Positions 24,490 to 36,479 of a stretch of DNA of 64,000 nucleotides are shown piece after piece (position 1 is the stretch's first letter; every line of letters begins with the position of its first letter). Position numbers and translations under genes: made by a program. The notes under the pieces are model-generated. The model saw only the letters and a program-made list of their open reading frames with translations, had not been told where the DNA came from and did not search any database. This stretch comes from Viscum album (taxonomy: Eukaryota; Streptophyta; Magnoliopsida; Santalales; Viscaceae). The stretch covers positions 943,379,195 to 943,443,194 of the forward strand of contig OY728120.1 in NCBI GenBank assembly GCA_963277665.1, written 5' to 3'.

Positions 24490-26500
24490 TGGGTAGTATA
24501 TGCATCACAAAAAAGGAAAATGTGGTGAATAATGCTAGTATCTCGTAGAAATAAAAAATGAGATAAAATCCCTTTACCTTGTATCTTTACATCCGTCATA
24601 CTTGTTCAAACATCCTATATAATAAATATAATTTTATTATAAATATATAAATGAACCATATTTTTATAACTAATACCATATACAATTGATTATGGCTTTA
24701 TATTTCCCTCCACTAAAAAATTCAATGTTAAGTACTCACTTCGAGTAATATTAACTTTGATCATCGCATGTGTCTTAATTTTTAAAATTTTGTGTCTATA
24801 TAGATATGTCGAGATTTTATTATTTTAAAAAATGATATAAATAAATGATATATTCATTATATATGTATTTTAATAACATATATAATATATAAGTATGAAA
24901 TTGAATAAATCGTTCATAGAAACGTTTGGTTGTGCGTACCATTGAACTATGTTTTCCGTTATCATTATTATGTAGAAAGAATGAAGGAAAATGAAATATA
25001 TGTATATATGTGTATAACAAAGTTAAAATATAATTATAATGGTTTATATAACATATAAATTTACTAAACACATCCTTAATACATTACCTATAGTGTGCGA
25101 TAGAATCACATCCATTTAAGGGGGAAATAGTCCACCCTTCTCAAACCTAATTATCATATTTTACACCAAACAGAAAATAAAAACAAATGTGTTATAAAAG
25201 GATTAAAAAATCATACCAACAGAATAAATAAAATATTTAAAATATATAAAATTATTATTCATGATAATGTTCACCATGAGAGGCAGTAAATGAAAAATGA
25301 ACAATCATCATTTAGTGAGTCAGTAGTAGATCGTACAAATAAATTGTATGTCTGTTACCCCTTATACTGACAAGTGTGAAACTTCAGGTTGAAAAATTAT
25401 AATAAAAACATCCTATTATATTGTGGACATTGGGTTTTTATACAATCATATAATAAATAAAGTGTAGGAGGTGGATAAAGAAAATAAAATAACAAAACAT
25501 GAGAGATGATGTTACCTCTTAATCGAGAAACTCCATTTATTTTGTTCCAAAATGATTCCTTGAAATTACTTATACATAATGGAAATATTCTAATAATATG
25601 GTATATATTTTTAGATATTATTTTATTAGTCTTTAAGAGATCCAATTTTCATGAGATTTGTGATGAACTATATGTGGTGGGGGACTTTTTATTGTGGAGG
25701 AGTGGCACTATTTAAATATTTGAAGTGATAATTCCACCAAATGTTTTATGGTGCTGGTGGATCCAATAATGCTAAAAAGTTGATCAAAACTAATAGTGTC
25801 CAAATATGTCCATCCATTGTCTCTTGGAAAATTTTCTATTTCATTTTGGGTTTTACATTTATGGTTTACAACATTGTCCACCAATTTTTTCCCTTAATCA
25901 TTGTAATAAATTTTAATCACTTTCATTAATACTGTTGGTCAAAAAAATCTTGAACTTATTAAAATTTATTAATTATTTAAATTAAAAATATTGAATACAA
26001 CTTCAAAAATTCTAATTAGTGATGTAGCAGAAATTAATTAAAATTTAATCCCGATGACGGGACGATAGTTCAAGGTTTTAACGTAAAAAAGCTCAAAACA
26101 CGCATATGGGTTTATATTAAATACAAAATTAAAATTATTTAAAATTATGTAAATTGAATTGATTTATAAAAATATTATCTAATTAAACCATTCATCAATT
26201 TTAAAATTTAATACAACCATATAAATAAATTTTATTGAAATGATGTGGTGAACTGCAATTCAGTACTGTACACGATTCATTAAAAATTAAACTTTTCCAA
26301 AGAATATAAAGAAATTTCTCTAACCTAATTAATAATGATATCTTTAAAATATTAATTTTTTTGTTACATATTAAATCTAAAAAAATTATATTTGGGTTTA
26401 ATACGGGTTCCCCATTAAAATCTGATAAAAATGAATTAAAAATATATATCATTTTTATGCATAAAATTATGTTCGATCTTTTAATATGTATATGAAATCT
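24490..26500 (+). repeat. R1c: partial third + copy, head-to-tail with R1b
   Basis: The 3' half of R1 is repeated directly after R1b, with a period of about 2.06 kb. Pairs: GGTGAATAAATCAAGTATGTC (22454) with GGTGAATAATGCTAGTATCTC (24523); TATAATAAATAAAGG (22553) with TATAATAAATATAA (24615); and TTTAAGCATAAAATTGGATTTG (24385) with TTATGCATAAAATTATGTTCG (26455). The three-submotif triplet is present (about 24928, 25125, 25320). No coding content. The arrangement could come from unequal recombination or from two adjacent insertions. Confidence 0.7.
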
Positions 26501-28100
26501 GTTGGATGAATATGAAAAATATATTATTTAATATATAGCATAAATATTACATTAAATTACTCACTAACTTTAATTATTTTAAATTATTTGGTTAAAACAA
26601 TTGTGTGACCATATAATGAATAATGTTCTCTATTATATTTAATAGAATTTCCTATTAAAGTCTATCTAATTCGTAACCTATGAATTAATGTTATATTTTA
26701 GTAAACCATATATTTTCATAAGTTATCTAATACTATTAATAACCATAAACATAATTTATAGGTTATATATCATTATATTATATAATTATATTTTAATAAT
26801 GTATTATAGTTTAGTAACACTTTGTCTTGCATGTTACCTAAGCCATCATGTAAAGTGATAATTATGTGTACCGCAAGTTGGGCTCAGTGTTCCATGTAGG
26901 TAAAGATAAAATTTATGTTTCATGTAGTGTATGATTATGTTTTTCTTATAACTTAATACAGAAATCATTATTTAATATAAAAGGAATTATTTTCAGTGTT
27001 TCGTGAAATTCCAAATGTCAAAAAGAGTAAATTAATTCGAAAAATTTATTTCACAAAATCATGCTTTGTTTTACCATATCTTATAAAAAAATTAAATCCA
27101 CTCTCATTTTTCAAAATCCATGTTAAAAATAATGGTATGTTTTTTAATTTTTGTTGTTATATTTTTTAGAGTCTAAAACCAAAATAAAAAAATCTCCATC
27201 ATTTCGTATATAAAAACACCCAATATCACATTTCTCATAGAAAAAAAATACATGGAGAACATTATTACTGATTCCTCTCGTCTTTTGAGTCCTCCTAAGG
27301 TTACTTCAAGATCTCCAGAAGCTACTATATAAAATTTGAGTCACACCCTAACTTAAAGGATCCTTACCATCAATTTGTTATACATGTTTCTTTTATTATA
27401 TTATTTATTATAATTCCTATTAATATTTTTATGATTTTTCATTCCATGTCCCTAATACTGACCGTTGGATTTATAAATAATGAGAGACCCATTTTACTCA
27501 CATAAAAACATTTTATAAAATTTTTATGTGATGTTGTTATGCTACCGATATTGCACAATGATTTTCCATTACAACACAATTATGTACTGGATACCTTTCC
27601 CATTTTTTATCAATGGATTTCATCATTATAAAATTACTACTATTTGAATTGAGACTAAAATAAGGTATTCAAAACTCCTTGATATTGGAATAAATTATTT
27701 TTATGAATGAAACCATTTTGTATTATCTATGAGGAACACTTAAAAATGATAATGAAATCAATGAGACAAGTGCACCTAGAATTAAATAGTGCTCCAATGC
27801 ATTGGGTATTTATTATTATCGTGATATGACATGTTGGGACTTGAAGTGATCTTGATTGTTTTATGGTACATTTCCCTTCATGATGTATTGTCATTGATCC
27901 TTGAAATAATTTTATAATGCATTGTTATATGTTTTTTCAACATTTATGATGTTAATTAAATGATTGTAATGCTATATCAAGTCCAATTTTTCATGTTTAT
28001 GATTCATTATCCTTTTATTCCTACTTTATATGCCTTTTATAACCTATATTATTATAAGGGGAACAATCCAATTTTCTTTATTAATAAACCACTTTAAGGA
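26500..28100. other. AT-rich spacer
   Basis: No gene recognised. The only structured point is a TATA box followed by a short open frame at 27206-27332, listed separately. Confidence 0.5.
27206..27332 (+). promoter_or_regulatory. TATA box with a 26-codon frame 42 bp downstream
   Basis: TATATAAAAA at 27206-27215 is a good plant TATA box. An ATG in a fair context (ACATGGA) at 27252 opens a frame that ends at TAA 27330-27332. The encoded 26 residues are Ser/Pro-rich, unlike the Asn/Ile/Lys/Tyr text of random AT-rich frames. It may be the core promoter and leader of an old LTR, since plant LTRs carry TATA boxes and short leader ORFs, or a chance match. The strand is that of the TATA box. Confidence 0.3.
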
Positions 28101-28620
28101 AAAGTGGGAACCATTCAAAGACATTCACTATAGTGCACCATCATACACGACCATCCAAAAACAAAGTTTCAAAATTCCAAAAATTAAAACAACACCAACA
28201 TCATCGCACCTCAAACACGATCCCTAATTCAAATTGCAAACAATGCATCATCAGCCATGAACCATCCATCCCACATCATACAAACACCATCTTTGCGAAC
28301 CCTGATTCAAATTTAAAACATCACATCACCAATGCCTCGAGTCACAAACCATCCAACCCACGTCATACAAACACCATTAGTTGCGTCATTTCCAACCATA
28401 GTGAACAACAATGCGAAAGATGAACATATCGTCGACAATCAATTCTTCATCACCGAAAACCTCCCAAAGCTGCCCGCACAGACCCACTTCCCCAAGAACC
28501 CTGGAGACCACCACTCAACTCCACCTCAGAGTGAAATGTGAGAACTTGGATCGAAAGCAGAGAAAAATGCGAGATTTTGCAGGAACAATGTCATGAACCT
28601 CCTTAAAACATAAACTGTGC
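28100..28620 (+). other. C/A-rich island with overlapping frames and an internal duplication
   Basis: This ~500 bp stretch is distinctly GC-richer than its flanks and open in more than one frame (28133-28423, 96 codons; 28332-28541, 69 codons). It holds an imperfect direct duplication: CCCTAATTCAAATT at 28222 and CCCTGATTCAAATT at 28300, then ACCATCCATCCCACATCATA at about 28261 and ACCATCCAACCCACGTCATA at about 28348. The predicted peptide repeats a His/Thr/Asn/Ser-rich unit of roughly 26-29 residues. No family is recognised. It could be untranslated leader or a captured exon; it lies just outside the low-coordinate LTR of the gypsy element. Confidence 0.4.
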
Positions 28621-28689
28621 AGTTGAGGTCACTGCACCAACATTGTCGATAGCCAATAGACATCACAAACATGATCCAATCAAGTAATT

Positions 28690-29795
28690 TCATGAATTTT
28701 ACATAATCTTGAGTAATGTCATGAATTTTACATTATTTTACATTGAGGATATTTTCTGGTTTGGATCATTTGAGTATTAGTTTGCAATTCATACATAACA
28801 TCCCACCGTTATTCAAAGTGGATTATACTAAAATAGTATCCATTTTATCCAAAATAATTTTTTAAAAAATGTTTTCTATTTTTATGAAAAATCATCATAA
28901 ATTTAATCTTAACACCCTCCATTATCTTCCCCATCCTTAAACCATAATAAAAAAATTAAAACATTGGGTGAACACAATAGGCTCAGTAAGATACATAGAG
29001 AATGAAATTCTTTGTTCAAATCAATACATGAAATCTAATTAAAACCCTTTTCTTGAAAACATTTAATCATGCATAAAAATAAAAAGTCAGGTGACATAGG
29101 ACATAAATACCATATCATTATTCCATTTACACTTACAATTGTAATATCACTATTATTTTATTCCATTTCAGGTGTAGCAAATGTATTGGAGATCTATAGT
29201 GGGGCTCACCCATCATATATTTATCTATATACAGATCAACACATATTAATCAATTTAAAAGGAATACATTAGGAATAAAACCACTAAAAAAACTTTTAAA
29301 TATATGAGAAAAACACATTTGGATATCAGAATAGACTATTCCTTTAAAATCACTTTTAAGATAGAAAAATCATACAGGTAATAATGAAATAATTTTCATC
29401 AATGAAAACAAACAAAATTAAGATGAAATCTCTCTGGTAATAATGTGTTATGAAATCAAAACATTCACCTCATTAAATATATATTAAAAATAAATTCCAT
29501 TATAATTTTGTATAAAAAGAAATTATTAGTGGATTTTTAATGAAAAGTCCATTACCTCAGGTTAAACATCCAAAAAAATTGTAAATAACTCATGTATAAT
29601 AGATTTAAGAGTGTTTTAAATTTATAGTAGAATTAAACTCTGGTTTAAATTATCCTATATGACTATAATTCCACCTATTTAGTAAAAACATTTAGTTATT
29701 TTCATTATTTTAGGAACATTCTCCAAATTTTTTAATTGTAAGTTTATTATGGAATTAAATTTCATAATTAAATAACACTATAGATGTGGGAAAGA

Positions 29796-29827
<32 letters not shown>

Positions 29828-31827
29828 CTAAAAACATTACATATTAATTTATACATAACATTATTTCAGTAAAAGGGAAATTAAAACACATCATCCACGA
29901 AGTTGATGAATAGAAATACTATGGTCGATTATTAAATTTTTAAGAAAAAAAGAATCCAATAAGTTATTTAATGGTGAATATTAAATTTAAAAAATTAAAT
30001 TATCATAGTTATATGATACTTGAGTTATCTTGAAACATATGAATTAGTATGAGTATATTTTAAGAGTGTGAAAAAATTGAAAAGAGAAGGAAAAATTTAC
30101 AACTTGAATACTTGTCATTGAGAACCTCTTTAAAGATCATGGAAGTGTTGTTTTTTGTGAGACCATACACAATAGAATGTGGAAAGGTATGACTAGAATG
30201 GAATTTGGAATAGTATACTTGACATAGATGGTGTATGGTGATGAAATTTTGTGAAGTTGTTTGTTTATAATTTAGGTGAATAGATTACTAAGATTTGCTT
30301 AAAATTTTGAAAAATAATAAGTATAATAATTGAATCAAGACTTCCAAAAGGACAAAAAATAGGGATAACACATTTTCGACAAAATATCATTATATTTGGC
30401 CTTATCCAAAAAATTTTGATTTATAAATAAGTTAATAAAATATTTTATTTAGGAAAACTATTTTTTGTCAAATTAATCACTATTTATAACAATAAAATTA
30501 AACACATCAAAAATAGTTTCAAATTTGTATTTCAATTTTTATTATAATCTAGATATAAATTATTAATCTTTTGAATTATTTTATTTCATTAAAAATAAAA
30601 AATTCTATTTATTTTGTTATTTTTAAAGAAGAAATTTACTTTATTAATTTATTAAATAAGTATGGAATGATCATTATTCAATTGAATAGGGTAATTATTT
30701 TTTTCCCTATAGAATAAAAATTAAATTCCATGAAAAATATAGTTTTATTTTCCTAAAAAATACTATTTAGGTTCCAAAATAAATTTGGGAAAACCCTATA
30801 TTAAACTATATAGTTTGAATAACCTGACATCTATTTAAAATAAAATATTGTAACGGTCTTAATGTGATATATGTGGGTCCCAATGGTCACAAAATATAAT
30901 TAAAATAATTATTTTCCAATAAAATACCCAAAAATATATTTATATATATTATGGTTCAATTAATGGTTCTTTAAATTTTAATAAAATTCATTTTACTTAC
31001 TTTTTTCTTCTACTTCCACTAGCACTAAATAAATATTTCATAAGAATTAATTTTTATGATTTCTAAAATAATAATTAAATTAAATTAGTATAATAATAAA
31101 ACTAATTTTTATTAATATAACCATTTCAATTCTTTCAATTAAGTGTATCTATTCTTATTCTTGTTAGGAAAACATCTTTAATTTTTTAATAATTATTTTC
31201 ATTCATTGCATAAGCTTTGCATAAGAGTTTTGATATTACTCATGTTATATGACACCCAAAATGTAATTTTACAGACCAAAAGGTAAAATATAATTAATAA
31301 TTAATAAAAGGGCATTAATATAATTTTTATCATTCAATTACTATAAATAGAGAATCAAATTTTACTTTGTCTATATTGCGTAGGAATTGCGTCAACATTG
31401 GAAATTATTTTTATATTTATCATGAAACAAATTACAATATAATTGTTATAAATTATTTTTGAAAAATATTTCTATTGTAATATCATAATTAAATAATATT
31501 ATTAAATAATTAATATTATAGTTTTATTAATTCCTGATGATTACAAAAGAATACTCTATTCTAAAAAAATGTGTTTTTTACTAGTCACCAAAAATTTATC
31601 TTTTTAAAAAAAATTCTAAAAACATTATACTAATATAAATTCCACATTTGGAATTCCAAAATAACATTATTTTAATCATATTCAATTCTATTATATTAAT
31701 ATTAATTTGTTAAATAAATATACATATATTTATTTACTTATTTTAATAATTACATAGGAATTAGAATATTATTTGTTAATATAAGAATATGAAAAATAAT
31801 AATTATGTAAATACTTGTGTTGATTAA
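28690..31827 (-). repeat. 3' LTR of the Tekay/Del-like element
   Basis: About 3.1 kb, directly below the polypurine-like tract. It aligns with 36480-39240 over most of its length, for example GAGAACCTCTTTAAAGAT (30121) with GAGAACCTCTTTATAGAT (37977), and TAATCACTATTTATAACAATAAAATTAAACACA (30473) with the equivalent TATTCATAACTATGACATTAAGCACA (38345). Exact ends are not visible; the low-coordinate limit is where alignment fades. Confidence 0.75.
29795..29823. repeat. AT dinucleotide microsatellite
   Basis: About fourteen AT units inside the 3' LTR. The matching place in the other LTR lacks it, so it expanded after insertion. Confidence 0.9.
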
Positions 31828-31845
31828 TTCCCATCCCCAAATTTT
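31828..31845 (-). other. Polypurine-tract region of the gypsy element
   Basis: The minus strand reads AAAATTTGGGGATGGGAA. Tekay/Del elements carry a comparable AAATTTCGGGGACGAAATTT-type box just before the polypurine tract and 3' LTR, so the LTR edge lies here or within about 50 bp below. Confidence 0.55.
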
Positions 31846-31897
31846 ATGTTTAAATACTCATAGTATTATTAACTTATTAAATAAATGGGGAAACCTT

Positions 31898-31963
31898 TAT
31901 CTTATAGCATTTTTTGATTCCCATGTTGCTTTTTCAACCTTATGGTTTCTCAAGAAAAACTTA
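31898..31963 (-). pseudogene. Chromodomain end of the gypsy polyprotein
   Basis: The minus strand reads RNHKVEKATWESKNAIR and then a stop, closely matching the RNHQVEEATWE...MR ending of Tekay/Del integrases. The chromodomain directs integration toward marked chromatin. Sequence between here and the integrase C-terminus (31964-32220) is too eroded to read in one frame, though a Tyr-rich stretch there fits the YEP...YEE segment of the family. Confidence 0.8.
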
Positions 31964-32224
31964 TCCAAATAAATTACCTTTTTCAACAATAATAACTCTA
32001 TACCATAAATAATATGAACATGATTATCTTCATAGTGAAGGTTATATTCAAGAAAAACTGCTTATAGGATCACAACATCTGATGAATCTAGAGCATACAT
32101 TCTTAAATTATAAACTTGAAAAAACATTGTTAACCTGTGATAAACATGCCGGAATGGATACTATGTGGAAATATTGTCAAACCTTTTATATAATTTCATA
32201 TGGTAAAATTAATTGTGTACTCTA

Positions 32225-33060
32225 GTTTCCCTTATTAAAAAAATTAATCACACTTTTAAATGGATAAACATTGAGAAATAAATGATCCATTACCTCAAAA
32301 GAATGATCCTTAATCAGGTTTTCGACACAACTTTTCTCCCTTCTATTAGCTTTCCACATGTTCCATTGAATCAAAATATCTTTATCTACCATTTCTTCTA
32401 CCAATAATTGTCTTATAAACTTCGTTTCACCTACATCATCGAAATATTATAGCTTTCAAGACTGCTTTCCATACACTGCATCAAATGTATCTATATATAT
32501 ACTGGAATGAAAACTGTAATTATAAGAAAATTCGACCAAAAAAATATATTGATCCCAAGATCCCTGGAAATCCATTTCAATAGCATGTAGAATATCGTAA
32601 AATATATGATTTTATCATTCTATCAATCAATCATATGGAGGATGAATATCTATTCTGAAATTAATTTCAGTTCTTAATGATTTTTGAAGGCTTTTCAAAA
32701 AATTATAAGTTAACCTAGGATCATGATTTGATATAACGTATGTGGAAACTCTATGTAAGCGTATTATCTATTTAATATACAACTAATAATGTTGATCAAT
32801 ACATAGTGTCACAAATATGATGAAAATGATCATATTTACTTAGTCGATCAATAATAAATCAGATTACATTTTTACATTTAGATGACTTTTGTTGTCCAAC
32901 CACAAAAAAATGGATATTTTTCCCATATCCACTATAACAATGATTAATAATTAATCATCCCCTATGGTAGGTTTCACTCTTCTTGAAAATGTTGAAATGT
33001 AACGAATTTATTTGTAAATTCTGAAATATTTCTTTTCTTCAACCCGCAAGTAATTCCCTT
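32225..33060 (-). pseudogene. Integrase domain remnant
   Basis: Recognisable minus-strand blocks, from high to low coordinates: IIDRLSKYDHF (about 32850-32815) for VIVDRLTKSAHF; SNHDPRLTYNFLKSLQ (about 32733-32685) for SDRDPRFTSRFWKSLQ; IHPPYD-stop-LIE for FHPQTDGQSE; QGSWDQYIFLVEFSYNYSF (about 32575-32515) for xGSWDxxLPLxEFAYNNSY; then the 60-codon frame 32404-32222 with LIQWN, DHLFLNVYPF and VINFFNKGN for the GPY/F-adjacent segment VGDHVFLKVSPxKGVMRFGKKGK. Of the D,D,E triad, the first Asp is replaced (FF in place of DF), the second is Asn (GAT to AAT), and Glu is kept but flanked by stops. Inactive. Confidence 0.9.
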
Positions 33061-33399
33061 AATGATCACTGAACAATATATTTCCACCATGATTACTTGA
33101 AAATAGGGAAACATGAGCTTCACCTAACAACTATTTCTTCAACTACGAATCAAAAGGAACACATAATATCTTGAAAAATGTCAAGACAAAATATTTATCC
33201 ACATATAATTCAAGAAGGTTAGAACCCTTTACCAATTCTACCTGTTTCTAAAACACATGATCTTCCATCTGTGATTTCTAAATTCTATCTGATAGAGATG
33301 ATTGTGCTGACACCTGAAACAAAATATTGTAATTTCATTCACGAACAACATCCAAGAAAAAATATATAAAATCATTAAACAATGGGTCTTATTCCAAAT

Positions 33400-33800
33400 G
33401 TATCATGTTAACGTAGCATTACATTTCCTAGTCAATGCATCAACCATTTTTTCTTTTACAGGATGGTAATGAATCTTTCAATAATTATCCTTAATTAGTT
33501 ATATCAATATTCTTCGTCTCATTTTCAATTATTTTATAGCCAATATATTCTTCAAACATTTATGACCAGTGATCATTTCACATTTTACACCATACAAGTG
33601 GTGCATCCAAATTTCTAAAGCTAATAAACAATATATAATTCCCAATCACGTATAATGTAATTTAACTCGTGAGGTTTCAACTGACATGAAAAATAAGAAA
33701 TTAACTGATCATTCTATATTAGAAAAAAGCTAAGAAAATTCAATGAAGCATTACTATAGATGAAAAATTCACCACTTCTAGAAGGTAGGGATAGAACTGG
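33400..33800 (-). pseudogene. RNase H domain remnant of the gypsy element
   Basis: The minus strand shows FIYSNAS (about 33770) for VVYCDAS, QLKPHELNY (about 33680) for QLKPHEKNY, LYGVKCEMITGHKCLKNI (about 33600-33550) for LYGVKCEIFTDHKSLKYI, and HYHPVKEKMVDALTRK (about 33470-33425) for EYHPGKANVVADALSRK. The first catalytic Asp is Asn and the Asp of TDHKSL is Gly, so the domain is dead even apart from the stops between blocks. RNase H removes the RNA template during reverse transcription. Confidence 0.88.
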
Positions 33801-33879
33801 GTAATTCACTATTATTCTTTTCCATTCCTAAAAAACATCATCACATTCTTTTATCCTGATGTAGTTTACTCCATTTCAT

Positions 33880-34620
33880 GTTAAGTTAGTCATTCAGATA
33901 GATAACTCTGAAACATTTTCATCAAACATCGAGAAATATCCTACTAAATTATGAAAACTATGAATAATGGTTATATTTATTTTTCTTTTTCATTCATTGA
34001 AAACATACATTTTATAAATATCATTAGTTATGTTCTCCTTAGAAACAATATTGCAAAGTAAATAATGTCACTATAATCAAAATTCCCAATTGATGAATGT
34101 TCAATACAGTTCACTTTTTATAGTTTGAAAAACCCTTAGACTTCATTAATCTTCCTCTTGAAATTTAGAAGATTCCAAAATGTCATTAATAAACTCAAGC
34201 ATAATTGTATTCAATTACTCATGTAGTATTTTATTGAAAGGATCCATGAATATAGTAGGTGAATTATTTAAAATAAATAACATAGGTAAAAATTCATTAC
34301 CCATATATCTATTATGAAACATAGTCATCATAATTCCTTTATAATTGTATTTCAACTAATGTTACCCTGACATTAGGAAAATATTCAAAAAATATTGTAC
34401 TCCATGTGTATGATCAATCAAATCATCGATATGAGGAAAAGGAAACATTTTCTTAATAGTGATGTTATTCAACTCTCTAATAACAATTAAATGTCACATT
34501 GATATGGATTTTTTTTAACAATATGAAATTATCACCCCATGTTGACGTGCTATATTTTATTAAGCATTTCTTTAATAGTTTCTACCATTTATTTTCTAGT
34601 TCTAGAATTTCTACTTGAGT
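33880..34620 (-). pseudogene. Reverse transcriptase domain remnant of the gypsy element
   Basis: Blocks in order on the minus strand: RELNNITIKKMF (34480-34441) for RELNKVTIKNKYPLP; HIDDLID (about 34435-34412) for RIDDLFDQL; RYMGNEFLPMLFILNNSPTI (about 34310-34250) with FMDPFN following, for [41 protein letters not shown] (about 34195-34150) for VFIDDILIYSKSKEEH; and LVGYFSMFDENVSELS (about 33960-33905) for LAGYYRRFVxxFSxIA. The active-site FIDD motif has become FIND (codons at 34182-34193, GAT to AAT), removing a metal-binding Asp. Frames differ between blocks. Confidence 0.92.
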
Positions 34621-34807
34621 AACTTGGTAAGGGAATTTTAAAACCATGTTTACATATGGTTCTAATCCAATTGTAAACTCAACTTCATGATCGGGAATAA
34701 CACTTATGAAATCATTAAAAAACATCAAGATACACATTTACCACTGGAACATAATTTATTGGAATAGTTCATTTGTTTTCAAGAATATGTGCAAGTTAAA
34801 ATTCATT

Positions 34808-35160
34808 TCAATCATTTAATAGTTTATAAAATTCCTTGTGTGTTGGAAATTTTATGTGTTCATTATTGTACAATAAATTGAATCTCATTCTAAATAGAAT
34901 CTTTATAGATCTACAATAAATCTTAGTAGGGTAAATAGAATGGAAATCCACACCCATTATTAAATCAAACTCTAAAAATTTCAAAACAATATGATTTTTT
35001 TGGTAAATTAATTCTATAGGAAAAGACAAAAATATTCAAATAATTTTTTTTGCATTAATATTTCCTCCATGTATTTTCACTATATATTCTACATTAATTT
35101 ATTAGTGATTAATTTCAAATTTTTAAGAACATTTATCATATATGAATTATTTTGTTTGAC
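34808..35160 (-). pseudogene. Protease domain remnant of the gypsy element
   Basis: The 73-codon minus frame 35029-34808 contains LEFDLIMGVDFHSIY followed by IYCRSIKILFRM, matching the DFDVILGMDWL...IDCRxKxVxF segment at the end of Tekay/Del proteases. Upstream, near 35155-35125, ESNKIIH sits where DSGATHSF is expected; the catalytic Asp would be Glu there, but this alignment is weak. The protease would cut the Gag-Pol polyprotein. Confidence 0.8.
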
Positions 35161-35289
35161 TCTAAATAAACCAACATATTGGCATATTCTTAAAAGAATA
35201 ATTTCATGCAACTTTGTTTGATGACATAATGTTAGATAATATTGTTATAATGGATTTTTCCACACCCTTTTATTTCACATCATGTTTAT

Positions 35290-36060
35290 TTTCCATATGA
35301 GTGACTAACTTATGACACACATTAAAAAAGGACACAATTCCTTCCAGTTTAAGAAATATACCATCAACTAAGCATTATTATTCAAATTATTTTCCTTGTA
35401 CTAACAAGCATTTTGTCGAAACATTCATCATCAATAGCACATATTGTAATTTTAAATAATTTCTATAGAATTATTTTTTTTTTCCAAATATTTCACAAGA
35501 ATAGAATGTAACTTTTTTACCTCTAAATTTCATGGATTAATTCTTCCCTTAATCCTCTAAAACTGACCGATTCATATTATTCTCATCAAGAGGCTCATAT
35601 GTCTCAAAAAACACCATTTCAAATATTTCATCACAATGACCAATTTTATAATAGATTTTAAATTTCCATTCTCTCACAACTTTTAATAATCCTTGTTTCA
35701 ATCTCCATTAAAATAGATTAATTTTACTATCAGTGTCTTTTTAAAACATATAACACATACCTGGAAAATATTATGATGTTTTCATCAAATGTAGAGTTGA
35801 AATCATCAAATTTTTTCCTCAATTATAGAAACTACTTTTTCATTCAAAATCGAACAATATTTGGTAAATATTTCTCAAGGAAAATATCCTTAAATAATTA
35901 TTATTCCATGTAATCATGATCTTATTACGATGTGATAGTCTTGACAAAAAACAAAACCTGATAAATATCTCCTTCAAAATGATAAATGGAAGGGTTTAAC
36001 ATTTGATGTTTTGAACATCCCATGAAATCAAAAATCATCCCCATTGTATTTATATATACT
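35290..36060 (-). pseudogene. gag remnant of the gypsy element
   Basis: Two traces support gag. Near 35900-35845 the minus strand reads LFKDIFLEKYLPNIVR, matching the WExFKxxFxxKYFPxxVR core of chromovirus capsids. Near 35345-35295 it reads SFFNVCHKLVTHMENKH, placed where the CxxCGKxGHxxxxC zinc knuckle should be, though only parts survive. The N-terminal half and the start codon cannot be found. Capsid would package the element RNA. Confidence 0.6.
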
Positions 36061-36463
36061 TTAGCTACCAATGGGTTAGGTGATCCAATGATTGATGTGG
36101 GATGTTACCTCATGAAATGATCCTCAAGAGACAAGTTCCTTCATGGTAGATCTGGATCTTGTCTATCCTGAATACCCCAACCATTTATCACCTAGGTCAA
36201 TTAATCCATTACTTTCAAAAAAAATACTCAGTTCCAATTCCCACCATTCTAGGATGTGGATTTGGTAGGATACCATTTTTTTGGTGCCTTTCTTCATCAT
36301 CTTTCCTGTTACTTATGTGGAAAACCATACTGAATAAACATTTCATAGATGAAGTAACATGGTAATATTTAAATTCTATATCCTTTCAAATTAACCATAA
36401 AGTAAAAAATAATTTCTAGTATTATATTAACATCATATTAACCCCTAATTTTATCTAAACCAT

Positions 36464-36476
36464 CCATTGATACCAA
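36464..36476 (-). other. Candidate primer-binding site next to the 5' LTR
   Basis: The minus strand reads TTGGTATCAATGG; its TGGTATCA matches the initiator-tRNA-Met primer-binding site TGGTATCAGAGC used by most plant gypsy elements, the rest does not. It lies where homology to the other LTR ends, which fits a primer-binding site directly after the 5' LTR. Confidence 0.45.
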
Positions 36477-36479
36477 TAA

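Noticed and set aside
31341..31350. CTATAAATAG as an LTR promoter
   Set aside because: It lies on the + strand while the element reads on the minus strand; the near-palindromic word is common by chance in this AT-rich DNA.
32222..32404. First taken as a chromodomain because of LIQWN
   Set aside because: The rest of the frame (DHLFLNV, NKGN) fits the integrase C-terminal segment before the chromodomain; the true chromodomain end is at 31898-31963.
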